Of a DNA stretch of 64,000 bases, positions 37,940 to 46,368 are shown piece by piece. A program made the position numbers and the translations under genes. The notes under the pieces were generated by a model. The model was not told the DNA's origin, did no database searches, and worked only from the letters and a program-made list of their open reading frames with translations. Origin of the DNA: Campylobacter concisus (GTDB lineage: Bacteria; Campylobacterota; Campylobacteria; Campylobacterales; Campylobacteraceae); assembly GCF_003048405.1 (NCBI RefSeq), contig NZ_PIQS01000001.1, forward strand, positions 372,001 through 436,000, read 5' to 3'. The first letter of the stretch is position 1, and every line of letters starts with the position of its first letter.

Positions 37940-39011
37940 CCAAGCCCTTTTTTAAAATTTCTAATTCGATACGGTCTTTGCCATTTAGCTTGCCTTCATA
38001 AAGCAGCTTGTCTACTAAAGTTATGGCTTGCTCAAAATCCACCTCAACACCATTTGCACATATTAGCATGCCAAAGGTCATAGTAACTGGAGTTTTATCT
38101 GGAAGCTTTGCGTTGTTTATCTGTTTTTTAAGTCTTTTACTCACTTCGTGGATAAATTCTATCTTTGTATCGGGCAAGATTATCAAAAATTCTTCTCCAC
38201 CCCAGCGGCAAACATAGTCTTTACCTCTAAATGATTTCTTTAAAGCACTGGCTACATCTTTTAAGACCTCATCACCGCAGTCATGCCCGTATGTATCGTT
38301 TATTTTTTTAAAATTATCAATATCGCCTAGCATTATGACTAAATTTGTATTACCACTTCTTTCCTTATTAGCAACTAGTTCAAATCTTAAAGTTTTTTCT
38401 ATTGTTCTTCTATTTAAAAGCTGCGTTAAAAAATCATGCTTTGAGTCCTTTTCAAGCTCTTCTGTCTCTTTTCTTATTTGCTGATATCCACTAGACGTGA
38501 TAACATCTGCAAACATTGAAAGTCTTAAAACAATAAAAAAAGCAAAAGCAATACTGCACACGACTATCGTCCCTCGTATAGCTGGTGGGATCAGCGGCGC
38601 CTCATCTTTATGAATAAAATAAAGAAGTATAAGCAAGATTAATTCTAAAATTGCCATTATATAAGTAAGACTCTTTGAATCAAACGCTAGAAAGTAGTTT
38701 ATAAAAATTACACCAACAAGTATTATCCAAATTCCAGTATTCCAACCCATAGTAGTAACAATAATAGTAACAAGTAATATGATATTTAGGTGAAATGCAA
38801 GGGATATCAATACTCTATATTTTATGTCAAATTTTATTCTAAGCAATATACCAGCTGCTATAAATAATAAGCACATAAAAAGTAGTGGTGTAGCTATGAT
38901 CATAAAAAGGAACAAAGATAGTGCATTCGTAGCTATCATAACGTCTAATATCGTTTTATAGATATCATCGATCGCTTTATAACTACTTTGATCTACAAAA
39001 TCGTGTGTCAA
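37932..39011 (-). CDS. Membrane-bound diguanylate cyclase (paralogue)
   Basis: 359 residues with the same layout as its neighbour: several N-terminal membrane helices, then a GGDEF domain with GGEEF (YVCRWGGEEF), RxxD inhibition site (RGKD) and GDIDNFKKINDTYGH. The two share order and motif details, suggesting tandem duplication followed by divergence of the sensory part. No known input-domain name can be given. Confidence 0.9.
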   Translation of the reverse strand: MTHDFVDQSSYKAIDDIYKTILDVMIATNALSLFLFMIIATPLLFMCLLFIAAGILLRIKFDIKYRVLISLAFHLNIILLVTIIVTTMGWNTGIWIILVGVIFINYFLAFDSKSLTYIMAILELILLILLYFIHKDEAPLIPPAIRGTIVVCSIAFAFFIVLRLSMFADVITSSGYQQIRKETEELEKDSKHDFLTQLLNRRTIEKTLRFELVANKERSGNTNLVIMLGDIDNFKKINDTYGHDCGDEVLKDVASALKKSFRGKDYVCRWGGEEFLIILPDTKIEFIHEVSKRLKKQINNAKLPDKTPVTMTFGMLICANGVEVDFEQAITLVDKLLYEGKLNGKDRIELEILKKGLDA

Positions 39012-39057
39012 ACAAAACTCCCTGTAAATTTATTCCATTAAATTTCATTAAGTCATT

Positions 39058-39216
39058 CTAATAAGAGTCGTAACTATCTTCGTCCTCGTCACTATCTTCG
39101 TAGTTGTAGTCATTTTCATCGTAATTATAGTCATAACTATCGCTACTATCGTCCTCATCGTCATTAAATTCAGAGTAGTCTTCTTCTACTTCTTCATAGT
39201 CAAAATCATCACTCAT
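39058..39216 (-). CDS. Extremely acidic Tyr/Ser-rich 52-residue protein
   Basis: The ATG at 39216 follows AAGGAGAAAACA, a strong ribosome binding site; the longer in-frame start would lie within mscS and is not supported. I count 17 Asp, 10 Glu, 9 Tyr and 8 Ser in 52 residues, with no Lys, Arg, His, Cys or Trp. The second half is low-complexity (SYDYNYDENDYNYED). It must be disordered unless it binds cations or a basic partner. It lies 10 nt after mscS in the same direction, so probably on the same mRNA. Function unknown. Confidence 0.65.
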   Translation of the reverse strand: MSDDFDYEEVEEDYSEFNDDEDDSSDSYDYNYDENDYNYEDSDEDEDSYDSY

Positions 39217-39226
39217 TGTTTTCTCC

Positions 39227-41071
39227 TTAAATTTTATCTTTGACACTTTCAATATACAAGCTTTGGCTTGGGAATGCGAAATTTAGACCATTTTGCTTTA
39301 AAATATCCATAATCTTTAGCATTACATCTTGTTTGACATCTAAAAATTCTCCCCAAACGATAGTCTTTGCAAAACAATAAACTAAGATATTTATCGAGCT
39401 ATCTGCAAAATCATCAACCACGACAAATAAATTTGATTTATATCCAGCATAATCATCAACTGAAACTATACTTTGTCTATATTTTAGCCCTTTTTTCTTT
39501 GCTGTTATATCCTCACTTTTGGCAATATCTGGATGATTTATCAACATAGTTTTTATATCATCTACACATTTTTTAATCTCATCAGTTGTCGCTCCATATT
39601 CAATGCCTATTAGCATTCTGATACGTCTACCGACTTTTCTTCTACTCCAGTTTCTAACAGGATCACTTGCTAGTTTTGAGTTTGGCACAAAGATTAAAGC
39701 ATTATCAAAACTTCTAATAGTCGTCTTTCTAAAGCCAACCTCAACAACAGTACCCTCTATATCACCACAAACTATCCAGTCTCCTTGCGAAAATGAGTTA
39801 TCAAAGAGCATCATGACAGAAGCAAAGAAGTTTGCGATGATATCTTTTGCGGCAAATGCAACAGCAAGACCACCGATACCAAGTGAAGCTATGAGCGCTG
39901 ATATATCAAAGCCAAGCTTTTGAAGAATTAGTAAAAGTGCGATTATTAATACAATTACATATACTACTTTTAAAACTAAATTTACGACCTCTTTTCGTCT
40001 ACTCTTTTGTGCAATTTTATCGATTATTACTATGCCATAACCATTTAGGATAGTTAAAACAAGCCATGAAAACGCGACTATATATACGATCGAGAAGATA
40101 TTTGCTAGAGTTAATGGTACTGGCACTGGATAAAAGCCAACACCGATACAAATATTTAGCGCATAAATGATAAGAAGTGCAGAGATAGGCTTTTTAACGA
40201 TATCTACTATCTGATCCTTTGCCTCCTTTACACCTTCACCAGAGGCAATAAGTGACATAAGCCAGTACGTGAGTTTGGCAAGAATTCTTGTAAGTGAGAC
40301 AAAAAATAAAAATACTACGATTATAACTACGATCTTACCAACGTTAAATTTTGCCGAATTTATAGAAGTTAGCTTATTTATATATTCGACCGTATCGACT
40401 AAATTTAGCTCTGATAAGATCATGCTTGAGCTTAGAAGATCGGCATTGTTTTTAAGATATATTAAAATTTCCTCATCAGTCTCTTTTTTTAAATCAAGCT
40501 CGGCAAATGCGTTATCGTAAGAGCTTGAAGTCTCATTTAGAGAATCTTTTAGCTCTTTTATACTGACGTAAGAATTTGTTTGTAAATTTAAAAGTCCGTT
40601 ACCTATCACCTCTTTGATAGAATTTGCCTTAGCACCCTTTTTAAATATCTCTTCAAGGCTGATGAGTGCCGAGTAGTAAGCGTAGTCAACCTTCATCTTC
40701 TCAAGTTCAATGGCGCTTTGGATATAAGCATCTTTATTTGATTGTTTTTCTAGCCTAGCTACTTTTTTTTCTAGATTATTTTTTTGCAAAATAAATTTGT
40801 CAATATCGCTTTGAGTCACTTCAATCTGCATGATATATAGCGGAATTTTTTCCAAAAGATCGTTCTTCTTCTTCTGAAGGCTGGCTAAATTTGAATTATC
40901 TGTTTTTGAAGAGTTTGTATCTTTTTGCTGTGCTTTTATAATCTGGATTTGATTATTTAAAGTTAAGATCTGATTTGTTAGGCTTATGATGCTTTCTTCT
41001 TGCGTTTTATTATCTTCGGCACCAAAAAGAGTTAAAAATGAGAGCAAGACGATGGTTAAAATTTTACGCAT
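39227..41071 (-). CDS. MscS-family mechanosensitive channel with long periplasmic coiled coil
   Basis: 614 residues from the ATG at 41071 (MRKILTIVLLSFLTLFGA, signal peptide). A GTG two codons upstream is an alternative. Residues 25-230 are a Gln/Lys/Asn-rich coiled coil expected in the periplasm, then several membrane helices. The pore helix and MscS core follow (SLGIGGLAVAFAAKDIIANFF; VGFRKTTIRSFDNALIFVPNS). It relieves osmotic pressure. It overlaps the carbonic anhydrase gene by 8 nt and is followed at once by the acidic-protein gene. Confidence 0.9.
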   Translation of the reverse strand: MRKILTIVLLSFLTLFGAEDNKTQEESIISLTNQILTLNNQIQIIKAQQKDTNSSKTDNSNLASLQKKKNDLLEKIPLYIMQIEVTQSDIDKFILQKNNLEKKVARLEKQSNKDAYIQSAIELEKMKVDYAYYSALISLEEIFKKGAKANSIKEVIGNGLLNLQTNSYVSIKELKDSLNETSSSYDNAFAELDLKKETDEEILIYLKNNADLLSSSMILSELNLVDTVEYINKLTSINSAKFNVGKIVVIIVVFLFFVSLTRILAKLTYWLMSLIASGEGVKEAKDQIVDIVKKPISALLIIYALNICIGVGFYPVPVPLTLANIFSIVYIVAFSWLVLTILNGYGIVIIDKIAQKSRRKEVVNLVLKVVYVIVLIIALLLILQKLGFDISALIASLGIGGLAVAFAAKDIIANFFASVMMLFDNSFSQGDWIVCGDIEGTVVEVGFRKTTIRSFDNALIFVPNSKLASDPVRNWSRRKVGRRIRMLIGIEYGATTDEIKKCVDDIKTMLINHPDIAKSEDITAKKKGLKYRQSIVSVDDYAGYKSNLFVVVDDFADSSINILVYCFAKTIVWGEFLDVKQDVMLKIMDILKQNGLNFAFPSQSLYIESVKDKI

Positions 41072-41708
41072 TTTCACCCCTTTTATCTGCTAAAAGTTTG
41101 AATGTGCCCTCTTTTAAATCGTAGCTGAAAATTTCACCAGTTTCTATAATGTAGTGCCAGCCATAAATTTGAAGGTTTCCTCTTTCATACTCCTCTTTTA
41201 CATTTGGATAAGTCATTATATTTTCGATCGAATTTATCACATTTAATCTCTCAGTTAGCCACGCCATCTTTGCTGGATCGTCGCTTGTAAATTTAAGCAC
41301 TTCTCGCTTGATCGGCTCTATTAGCTTTATCCAATTTCTAACATTTGGCGTAGTTTTGAGCTTTTTTTCATCCATATAAAGCGCTGCACATCCACCACAA
41401 TCAGAGTGTCCGCAAATAATGATATTTTTGATATTTAAAAGCTCTAATGCATATTCGATAGCCGAAGTCGTTGCCAAAAATTCTTCGCTCACTCTATAAG
41501 GTGGCACGATGTTTGCAATATTTCGCACCATAAAAAGCTCGCCTGGGAGGCAGTTTGTTATCAAATTTGGTACTACTCTTGAATCAACACAGGATATAAA
41601 AAGGGTATGTGGGTCTTGTCTATTTTGTAGACTTTTAAAGAGCTCTTCATGCTCCAAAAAGCCATCTTCCATAAATTTTACCGCACCTTCAAGTAGCGAG
41701 TCATCCAT
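41064..41708 (-). CDS. Beta-class carbonic anhydrase
   Basis: 214 residues. Interconverts CO2 and bicarbonate, important for growth at low CO2 in capnophilic bacteria. The zinc ligands and active-site dyad are Cys40, Asp42-x-Arg44 (SCVDSRV), His101 and Cys104 (GHSDCGGC). The C-terminus overlaps the start of mscS. It is probably the first gene of a carbonic anhydrase-mscS-acidic protein operon. Confidence 0.94.
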   Translation of the reverse strand: MDDSLLEGAVKFMEDGFLEHEELFKSLQNRQDPHTLFISCVDSRVVPNLITNCLPGELFMVRNIANIVPPYRVSEEFLATTSAIEYALELLNIKNIIICGHSDCGGCAALYMDEKKLKTTPNVRNWIKLIEPIKREVLKFTSDDPAKMAWLTERLNVINSIENIMTYPNVKEEYERGNLQIYGWHYIIETGEIFSYDLKEGTFKLLADKRGENA

Positions 41709-41878
41709 AGAAATTTATCTCCATTTTTTATATTTTTACGCGATTATAGCAACTTTTATTTAATCTAAAAAATACTTTAATATATAAATTTTTAACTAAT
41801 ATAATTTGTTAAAATTCTTTTTATTCATTGTTTAATTATTTTAGGCTAAACTCATTCAAAAATTCATAAGGAGATAAA

Positions 41879-42577
41879 ATGAGTCTGTATGATAGGAACT
41901 ACGCAAAACAAAATCAAGAAGAACTTGCGTATTCTCAAAGTTCACTAAGCACTTTTATAAAACAAACTTATCAACTTTTTGCAGCATCACTACTTTCAGC
42001 AACAGCTGGCGCTTATGTAGGCATTAGCATTGCTAGCGTTTTTGCAGCAAATAGATTTTTGTTCTGGGGACTTGTTATAGTCGAGTTTGCACTACTTTTT
42101 GGCTTAATGGCAGCTAAACGTAAAGAGGGATTAAATTTAATACTTCTATTTGCATTTACTTTTATAAGTGGCCTTACACTAACTCCGCTACTTTCAGCGA
42201 TCTTGGCTATGCCAAGTGGAGCTGGTATCGTAGCTCAAGCATTTGGACTAACAACAGTTGCTTTTGGTGCGTTAAGCGTCTTTGCGATGAATACAAAACG
42301 TGACTTTACAACAATGGGTAAAATGTTGTTCATAACCTTAATTGTTATCGTTGCAGCAGCTATTATCAATATTTTCGTTAAAAGTACAATGTTTCAACTT
42401 GTAATCGCAAGTATTTCATCGATCTTATTTAGCGCATATATACTTTTTGATACGCAAAATATTATCCGTGGAAACTACGAAACACCAGTTGAAGGCGCAG
42501 TTGCTTTGTATCTTGATTTTGTAAATCTATTTACATCATTACTACAAATTTTAGGAATTTTTAATAGAAATGACTAA
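41879..42577 (+). CDS. Bax inhibitor-1/YccA family membrane protein
   Basis: 232 residues with seven predicted membrane helices after a hydrophilic N-terminus (MSLYDRNYAKQNQEEL). Family marks are the FISGLTLTPLLSAIL and LFDTQNIIRG segments, the latter with the conserved acidic pair used in the Ca2+-leak members. It overlaps the ThiD2 gene by 8 nt. The role in Campylobacter is not established. Confidence 0.9.
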   Translation: MSLYDRNYAKQNQEELAYSQSSLSTFIKQTYQLFAASLLSATAGAYVGISIASVFAANRFLFWGLVIVEFALLFGLMAAKRKEGLNLILLFAFTFISGLTLTPLLSAILAMPSGAGIVAQAFGLTTVAFGALSVFAMNTKRDFTTMGKMLFITLIVIVAAAIINIFVKSTMFQLVIASISSILFSAYILFDTQNIIRGNYETPVEGAVALYLDFVNLFTSLLQILGIFNRND

Positions 42578-42953
42578 AGATGAGCGCATCTACCGAGTAA
42601 TAGATGCGAATCTAAATAGGCTAAAAGAAGGGCTTCGTGTTGTTGAAGATATAAAAAGATATGTCTTTGATAACGCCAAGCTCGCCTATAAGATAAAATC
42701 CCTCCGCCACAAAGCAAAGATACCACAAACAGAATTTTTAAAATTTAGAAATTCTCAAAACGACGTTTTAAAAACTAGCACAAAAAGCGAGCAAGCTAGA
42801 AAAAATTTAGATGAGATAATCACTGCAAATTTCAAGCGCGCCCAGGAGAGTGCTCGCGTGCTTGAAGAGTGCTTTAAGCTCATAAATTTAGAACAAGCCG
42901 AGCTTTTTAAAGGCATAAGATACGAGCTTTATGAGCTTGAAAAAGAACTTTAA
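42570..42953 (+). CDS. ThiD2-type domain protein (thiamine metabolism)
   Basis: 127 residues of the ThiD2 family, which in several bacteria is fused to ThiE and acts as a hydroxymethylpyrimidine-phosphate kinase. Signature segments are YRVIDANLNRLKEGLRVVED and NFKRAQESARVLEE. Here it stands alone, without a ThiE part. The coupling to the Bax-inhibitor-like gene is by position only. Confidence 0.75.
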   Translation: MTKDERIYRVIDANLNRLKEGLRVVEDIKRYVFDNAKLAYKIKSLRHKAKIPQTEFLKFRNSQNDVLKTSTKSEQARKNLDEIITANFKRAQESARVLEECFKLINLEQAELFKGIRYELYELEKEL

Positions 42954-42976
42954 CTAAAAATTTAAATCTTTTCTTG

Positions 42977-42982
42977 TATAAT
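42977..42982 (+). promoter_or_regulatory. -10 element of the secG-deacetylase-frr operon
   Basis: Extended -10 TTGTATAATCG, 38 nt upstream of the secG start codon. Confidence 0.6.
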
Positions 42983-43019
42983 CGCAATCAATTATTTTTA
43001 AAAATTTAAAGGAAATTTC

Positions 43020-43349
43020 GTGAGTTTAATATTTTTGATCTTACAGTTTGCGCTAGCTGTCATAATAACTATCGCTGTTTTACTTCAAAAAAGCTCATCT
43101 ATCGGACTTGGGGCATATAGCGGAAGCAACGAAAGTCTTTTTGGAGCAAAAGGACCAGCTGGGTTTTTAGCTAAATTTACTTTTATTGTAGGTATTTTAT
43201 TTATCTTAAATACACTTGCACTTGGATACTTCTACAATAAAGATCTAAAACGCTCTATCGTTGATAGCGTCGATAGTAAATCTCTAGTCATACCAAAGTC
43301 AAACGACGTACCATCAGCTCCTAGTGCACCACAAACTCCAGCAAAATAA
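43020..43349 (+). CDS. secG: Preprotein translocase subunit SecG
   Basis: 109 residues from a GTG start with AAAGGAAA upstream. Two membrane helices (about 4-24 and 50-70) enclose the conserved LLQKSSSIGLGAYSGSNESLFGAKG loop. A Ser/Pro/Lys tail follows. It supports SecYE during export and is the first gene of an operon with a polysaccharide deacetylase and frr. Confidence 0.95.
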   Translation: MSLIFLILQFALAVIITIAVLLQKSSSIGLGAYSGSNESLFGAKGPAGFLAKFTFIVGILFILNTLALGYFYNKDLKRSIVDSVDSKSLVIPKSNDVPSAPSAPQTPAK

Positions 43350-43351
43350 CA

Positions 43352-44311
43352 ATGATAAAAACACTTTTAGCGTCATTCTTGACGCTAACATTTGCTTTAG
43401 CAGACGCTCATATTTTAGTCTATCATCGCTTTGACGATCCAAGACATACAAGCACTGATATTTCTATTAAAAATTTAAGAGAGCAGTTTGAATATTTCAA
43501 AAATAATGGCTATGAAGTCGTTAAACTTTCAAAGCTAGTCGATGCTGTAAATGCTGGCGAAAAAATACCTGATAACTGGATTGTCATCACTGTAGATGAT
43601 GGTTATAAAAGTTTCTATGACAAGGCCCTTAGTGTATTTAAAGAGTATAACTATCCATTTGCACTAATGCTTTATGTGGAAGCCAGTGCAAATAAATATG
43701 GTGATTATTTGGATTTTGATCAGATTAAAGAACTTGAGGCTTATGGCGAGATTGGGTACCACTCGTACGCTCATCCAAGGATGACAAAACTTAGCGATGA
43801 GGCATTAAGAGAGGATTTTCAAAAGGGTGTAGAGACCTTTGAAAAACATATGGGTTATAAGCCAAAATTCTTTGCAGTACCTTATGGTGAGATCGATAGT
43901 CGAGTCGTAAAACTTGCAAAAGAATTTGGTTTTTTAGCACTTTTAAATCAAAACTCAGGTGCAGTTTCAGACAAAAGTGATGTTTACGATCTTTATAGAA
44001 CGCCCGTAATGAACGGTACCAAAATAGCACTAACGTTTAATAGCAAATTTTTAAATGCCCAGTGGATATTTCCAGATAGCTATCCACAAAATAATGCAAT
44101 AGACAAACTCATTATAAAAACTGATACAAATGCTAGCGAAGGTAGTTTTTTCATGACTGGCTTTAATGGCTTTAAAAAAGTACCTATGACAAATGGTGTT
44201 TTTGAGTGTAAATTTAACCCACCTCTTGATAAACGCAAAGTTTTAATATCACTAAAAGTAGATCATCAACGAAGTACAAAACTTCTAATAAAGGACATCA
44301 ATGCTAAATAA
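43352..44311 (+). CDS. Exported polysaccharide deacetylase-family protein
   Basis: 319 residues with a signal peptide ([13 protein letters not shown]). The NodB-homology domain has VYHRFDD at the N-terminus, the [11 protein letters not shown] metal/base motif and the [12 protein letters not shown] zinc motif. The C-terminal 100 residues form a separate beta-rich domain. Substrates are N- or O-acetylated glycans, perhaps peptidoglycan. It overlaps frr by 11 nt, an unusual partner for a ribosome recycling gene. Confidence 0.85.
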   Translation: MIKTLLASFLTLTFALADAHILVYHRFDDPRHTSTDISIKNLREQFEYFKNNGYEVVKLSKLVDAVNAGEKIPDNWIVITVDDGYKSFYDKALSVFKEYNYPFALMLYVEASANKYGDYLDFDQIKELEAYGEIGYHSYAHPRMTKLSDEALREDFQKGVETFEKHMGYKPKFFAVPYGEIDSRVVKLAKEFGFLALLNQNSGAVSDKSDVYDLYRTPVMNGTKIALTFNSKFLNAQWIFPDSYPQNNAIDKLIIKTDTNASEGSFFMTGFNGFKKVPMTNGVFECKFNPPLDKRKVLISLKVDHQRSTKLLIKDINAK

Positions 44312-44858
44312 AATTTACGAAACACAAAAAGAAGGCTGCGAAAAAGCAATAGCTTCATTAAAACGCGACTTTACAACGCTTAGAACGGGCAAGGTAAACA
44401 TTAATATTGTAGATCATATAATGGTTGATTATTATGGTTCGCCAACTCCACTTAACCAAGTAGCCACTGTGCTTACAAGCGACGCTTCAACTATCGCTAT
44501 CACGCCTTGGGAAAAGAGTATGATAAAAGCGATCTCTTCAGCTATCCAAGCAGCAAATATTGGCGTCAATCCAAATAGTGACGGCGAGAGTGTAAAGCTA
44601 TTTTTTCCACCTATGACAATTGAGCAACGCCAAGAAAATGCAAAGCATGCAAAATCAATGGGAGAAAAAGCCAAAGTCAGTATAAGAAACGTAAGAAAAG
44701 ATGCAAATGATGAAGTCAAAAAGCTTGAAAAAGACAAAGCTATAACTGAAGACGAGAGTAAAAAGGGACAAGATGAGGTTCAAAAGATAACTGACGCCTA
44801 CACTGCAAAAATCGATACTCTTGTAAAAGAAAAAGAGGCTGAGCTTTTAAAAATCTAA
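44301..44858 (+). CDS. frr: Ribosome recycling factor
   Basis: 185 residues. Splits post-termination ribosomes with EF-G. The three-helix bundle and hinge domain are readable: [26 protein letters not shown] and [13 protein letters not shown]. It is last in the operon. C. jejuni has pyrE near here; none follows in this window. Confidence 0.97.
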   Translation: MLNKIYETQKEGCEKAIASLKRDFTTLRTGKVNINIVDHIMVDYYGSPTPLNQVATVLTSDASTIAITPWEKSMIKAISSAIQAANIGVNPNSDGESVKLFFPPMTIEQRQENAKHAKSMGEKAKVSIRNVRKDANDEVKKLEKDKAITEDESKKGQDEVQKITDAYTAKIDTLVKEKEAELLKI

Positions 44859-44878
44859 AATTTTTAGAAATTTTCCTT

Positions 44879-44904
44879 ATCTAGCTACTCTTATGTGGCT
44901 AGAT
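44879..44904 (+). terminator. Candidate terminator hairpin after frr
   Basis: Stem ATCTAGCTAC / GTGGCTAGAT (one G-T pair) with a 6-nt loop, 20 nt after the frr stop. The tail ATTCTCTCAAAA is poor in T, so efficiency is doubtful. Confidence 0.4.
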
Positions 44905-45382
44905 ATTCTCTCAAAATAATATTTCAAAAAAATATTTATCAGCAAGTAGTTTAATTTTTTATCTGTTGTACTTTTATCTATTAAATATAAATAGAACCTA
45001 GACTACATAAAATATAGCCACCATTTTAACTTCAAACTATTTTCATGGATTGCTTTAATTTAAATTTTTATTTTGGATTCGTCCTAAATTCTTTATTCAA
45101 TATTATTAATTTTACATATATTTATACATAGGATTACGACCTATTATGTATTTTGGATGTGCTACTACAAATATTATTTTGAGAATTTAAGATAGCCAAA
45201 AATCAAATATAAAAACTCTTAAACTTTCCCTTATATTACAGTATCTTACTTTAAATAAGAAATTTGCTACTATTTTTAGTTTTAATAAATTTTGGACTGA
45301 ATATTTATGGAAATTTTCTTATAGCCATTATGAAAAATAAATCTAGGCAATGCTTTATAAAATATATAAGGAACTAGATAGG
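44905..45382. other. AT-rich spacer between frr and the tRNA cluster
   Basis: About 480 nt with stops in all frames, no tRNA or obvious structured RNA, and no long repeat. I see nothing assignable in it. Confidence 0.5.
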
Positions 45383-45472
45383 TGGCCGGGAGATAGGGAT
45401 TCGAACCCCAGGAGGCTTTCACACCTCAACGGTTTTCAAGACCGCCGCTTTCGACCGCTCAGCCATCTCCCG
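45383..45472 (-). tRNA. tRNA-Ser (anticodon UGA)
   Basis: Cloverleaf with 7-bp acceptor CGGGAGA / TCTCCCG, anticodon loop CTTGAAA giving TGA, a long class II variable arm, the GTTCGAATC T-loop and an encoded CCA end. It reads UCA-type serine codons. Confidence 0.95.
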
Positions 45473-45530
45473 AATTAAAGATTTATGATTATAACCAACT
45501 TTGCTTAAAATTTACTATAATCTCTAAAAT

Positions 45531-45686
45531 TTACTCTGTTTTTTCTTTAATATATGTAGCTCCATCATTTATCTTTTCTTTGGTCCATTCTTTAGCATTA
45601 TAAGTATCTTCTTTTACGCCATGCCAAGTATTTGAACAACCAGCTACAAAAAATGCTATACACACTGCTAAAAGTAAATCTCTCAC
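45531..45686 (-). CDS. Small entericidin-like lipoprotein
   Basis: 51 codons from a GTG at 45686 with AGGA about 9 nt upstream. The N-terminus is hydrophobic (LLLAVCIAFFVAGC) and ends in a lipobox VAGC, so Cys17 would be lipidated. The mature part is short and charged (SNTWHGVKEDTYNAKEW...). Its GCSNTxxGVxEDT-like start resembles entericidin A/B lipoproteins, including the absence of any other domain. It lies between tRNA-Ser and tRNA-Cys. Similarity is judged by eye; function is uncertain. Confidence 0.6.
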   Translation of the reverse strand: MRDLLLAVCIAFFVAGCSNTWHGVKEDTYNAKEWTKEKINDGATYIKEKTE

Positions 45687-45719
45687 TTGTTATTCCTTTG
45701 AGTAGTTATTTTTGAAGTT

Positions 45720-45793
45720 TGGAGGCGACACCCGGATTCGAACCGGGGATCAAAGCTTTGCAGGCTCATGCCTTACCACTTGGCCATGTCGCC
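45720..45793 (-). tRNA. tRNA-Cys (anticodon GCA)
   Basis: Acceptor GGCGACA / TGTCGCC, anticodon loop CTGCAAA giving GCA, T-loop GTTCGAATC, and CCA encoded after discriminator T. The outer base pair of the anticodon stem is T-T. Confidence 0.94.
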
Positions 45794-45799
45794 ATATCG

Positions 45800-45887
45800 T
45801 GGTGCCCGAGACCGGACTTGAACCGGTACGGTAAAAACTACCGAGGGATTTTAAGTCCCTTGCGTCTACCATTCCGCCACTCGGGCT
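45800..45887 (-). tRNA. tRNA-Leu (anticodon UAA)
   Basis: Class II tRNA with acceptor GCCCGAG / CTCGGGC, anticodon loop CTTAAAA giving TAA, a long variable arm (CGGTAG..TACCG), GTTCAAGTC T-loop and encoded CCA. Confidence 0.95.
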
Positions 45888-45894
45888 AAGTTAA

Positions 45895-45969
45895 TGGAGC
45901 GGGAAACGAGATTCGAACTCGCGACCCCAACCTTGGCAAGGTTGTGCTCTACCCCTGAGCTATTCCCGC
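45895..45969 (-). tRNA. tRNA-Gly (anticodon GCC)
   Basis: Acceptor GCGGGAA / TTCCCGC, D-arm GCTCAGGGGTAGAGC, anticodon loop TTGCCAA giving GCC, GTTCGAATC T-loop and encoded CCA. Seven nt from tRNA-Leu, so Gly-Leu-Cys are probably one transcript. Confidence 0.96.
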
Positions 45970-46075
45970 ATTAAAGTTTGCAATATTATCCAAAAATTGC
46001 TTAAAATTTTATTTTACTAAAACTAATTTCAAAATATTGTAAGGCATAAAAAGATAAAATGTCAAAATCTACTTT

Positions 46076-46151
<76 letters not shown>

Positions 46152-46368
46152 TAAATCTAAATACATCTATCATTATTTATACCTTTTGCTAAAAATAACT
46201 TTTTACCAAAAAATAAGATGCCAATATGTAAAAATTTAATAAATAATTGATATTAAGACTCTTATCAACATTAGTAAAAGTTAATAACTAAAAAATAATT
46301 TTATAAATTTTTATCTTGCTTTAACAAAAAATAAAATAATATTCGCTATTAAAATTCAAAGGAAAAAA

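Noticed and set aside
44905..45382. Possible additional tRNA or small RNA before tRNA-Ser
   Set aside because: No cloverleaf, conserved T-loop sequence or stable long hairpin could be found by reading both strands.
46300..46368. Fur box upstream of the PepSY gene
   Set aside because: Only a 5-bp TAATA/TATTA repeat with wrong spacing; far from the usual 19-bp consensus.
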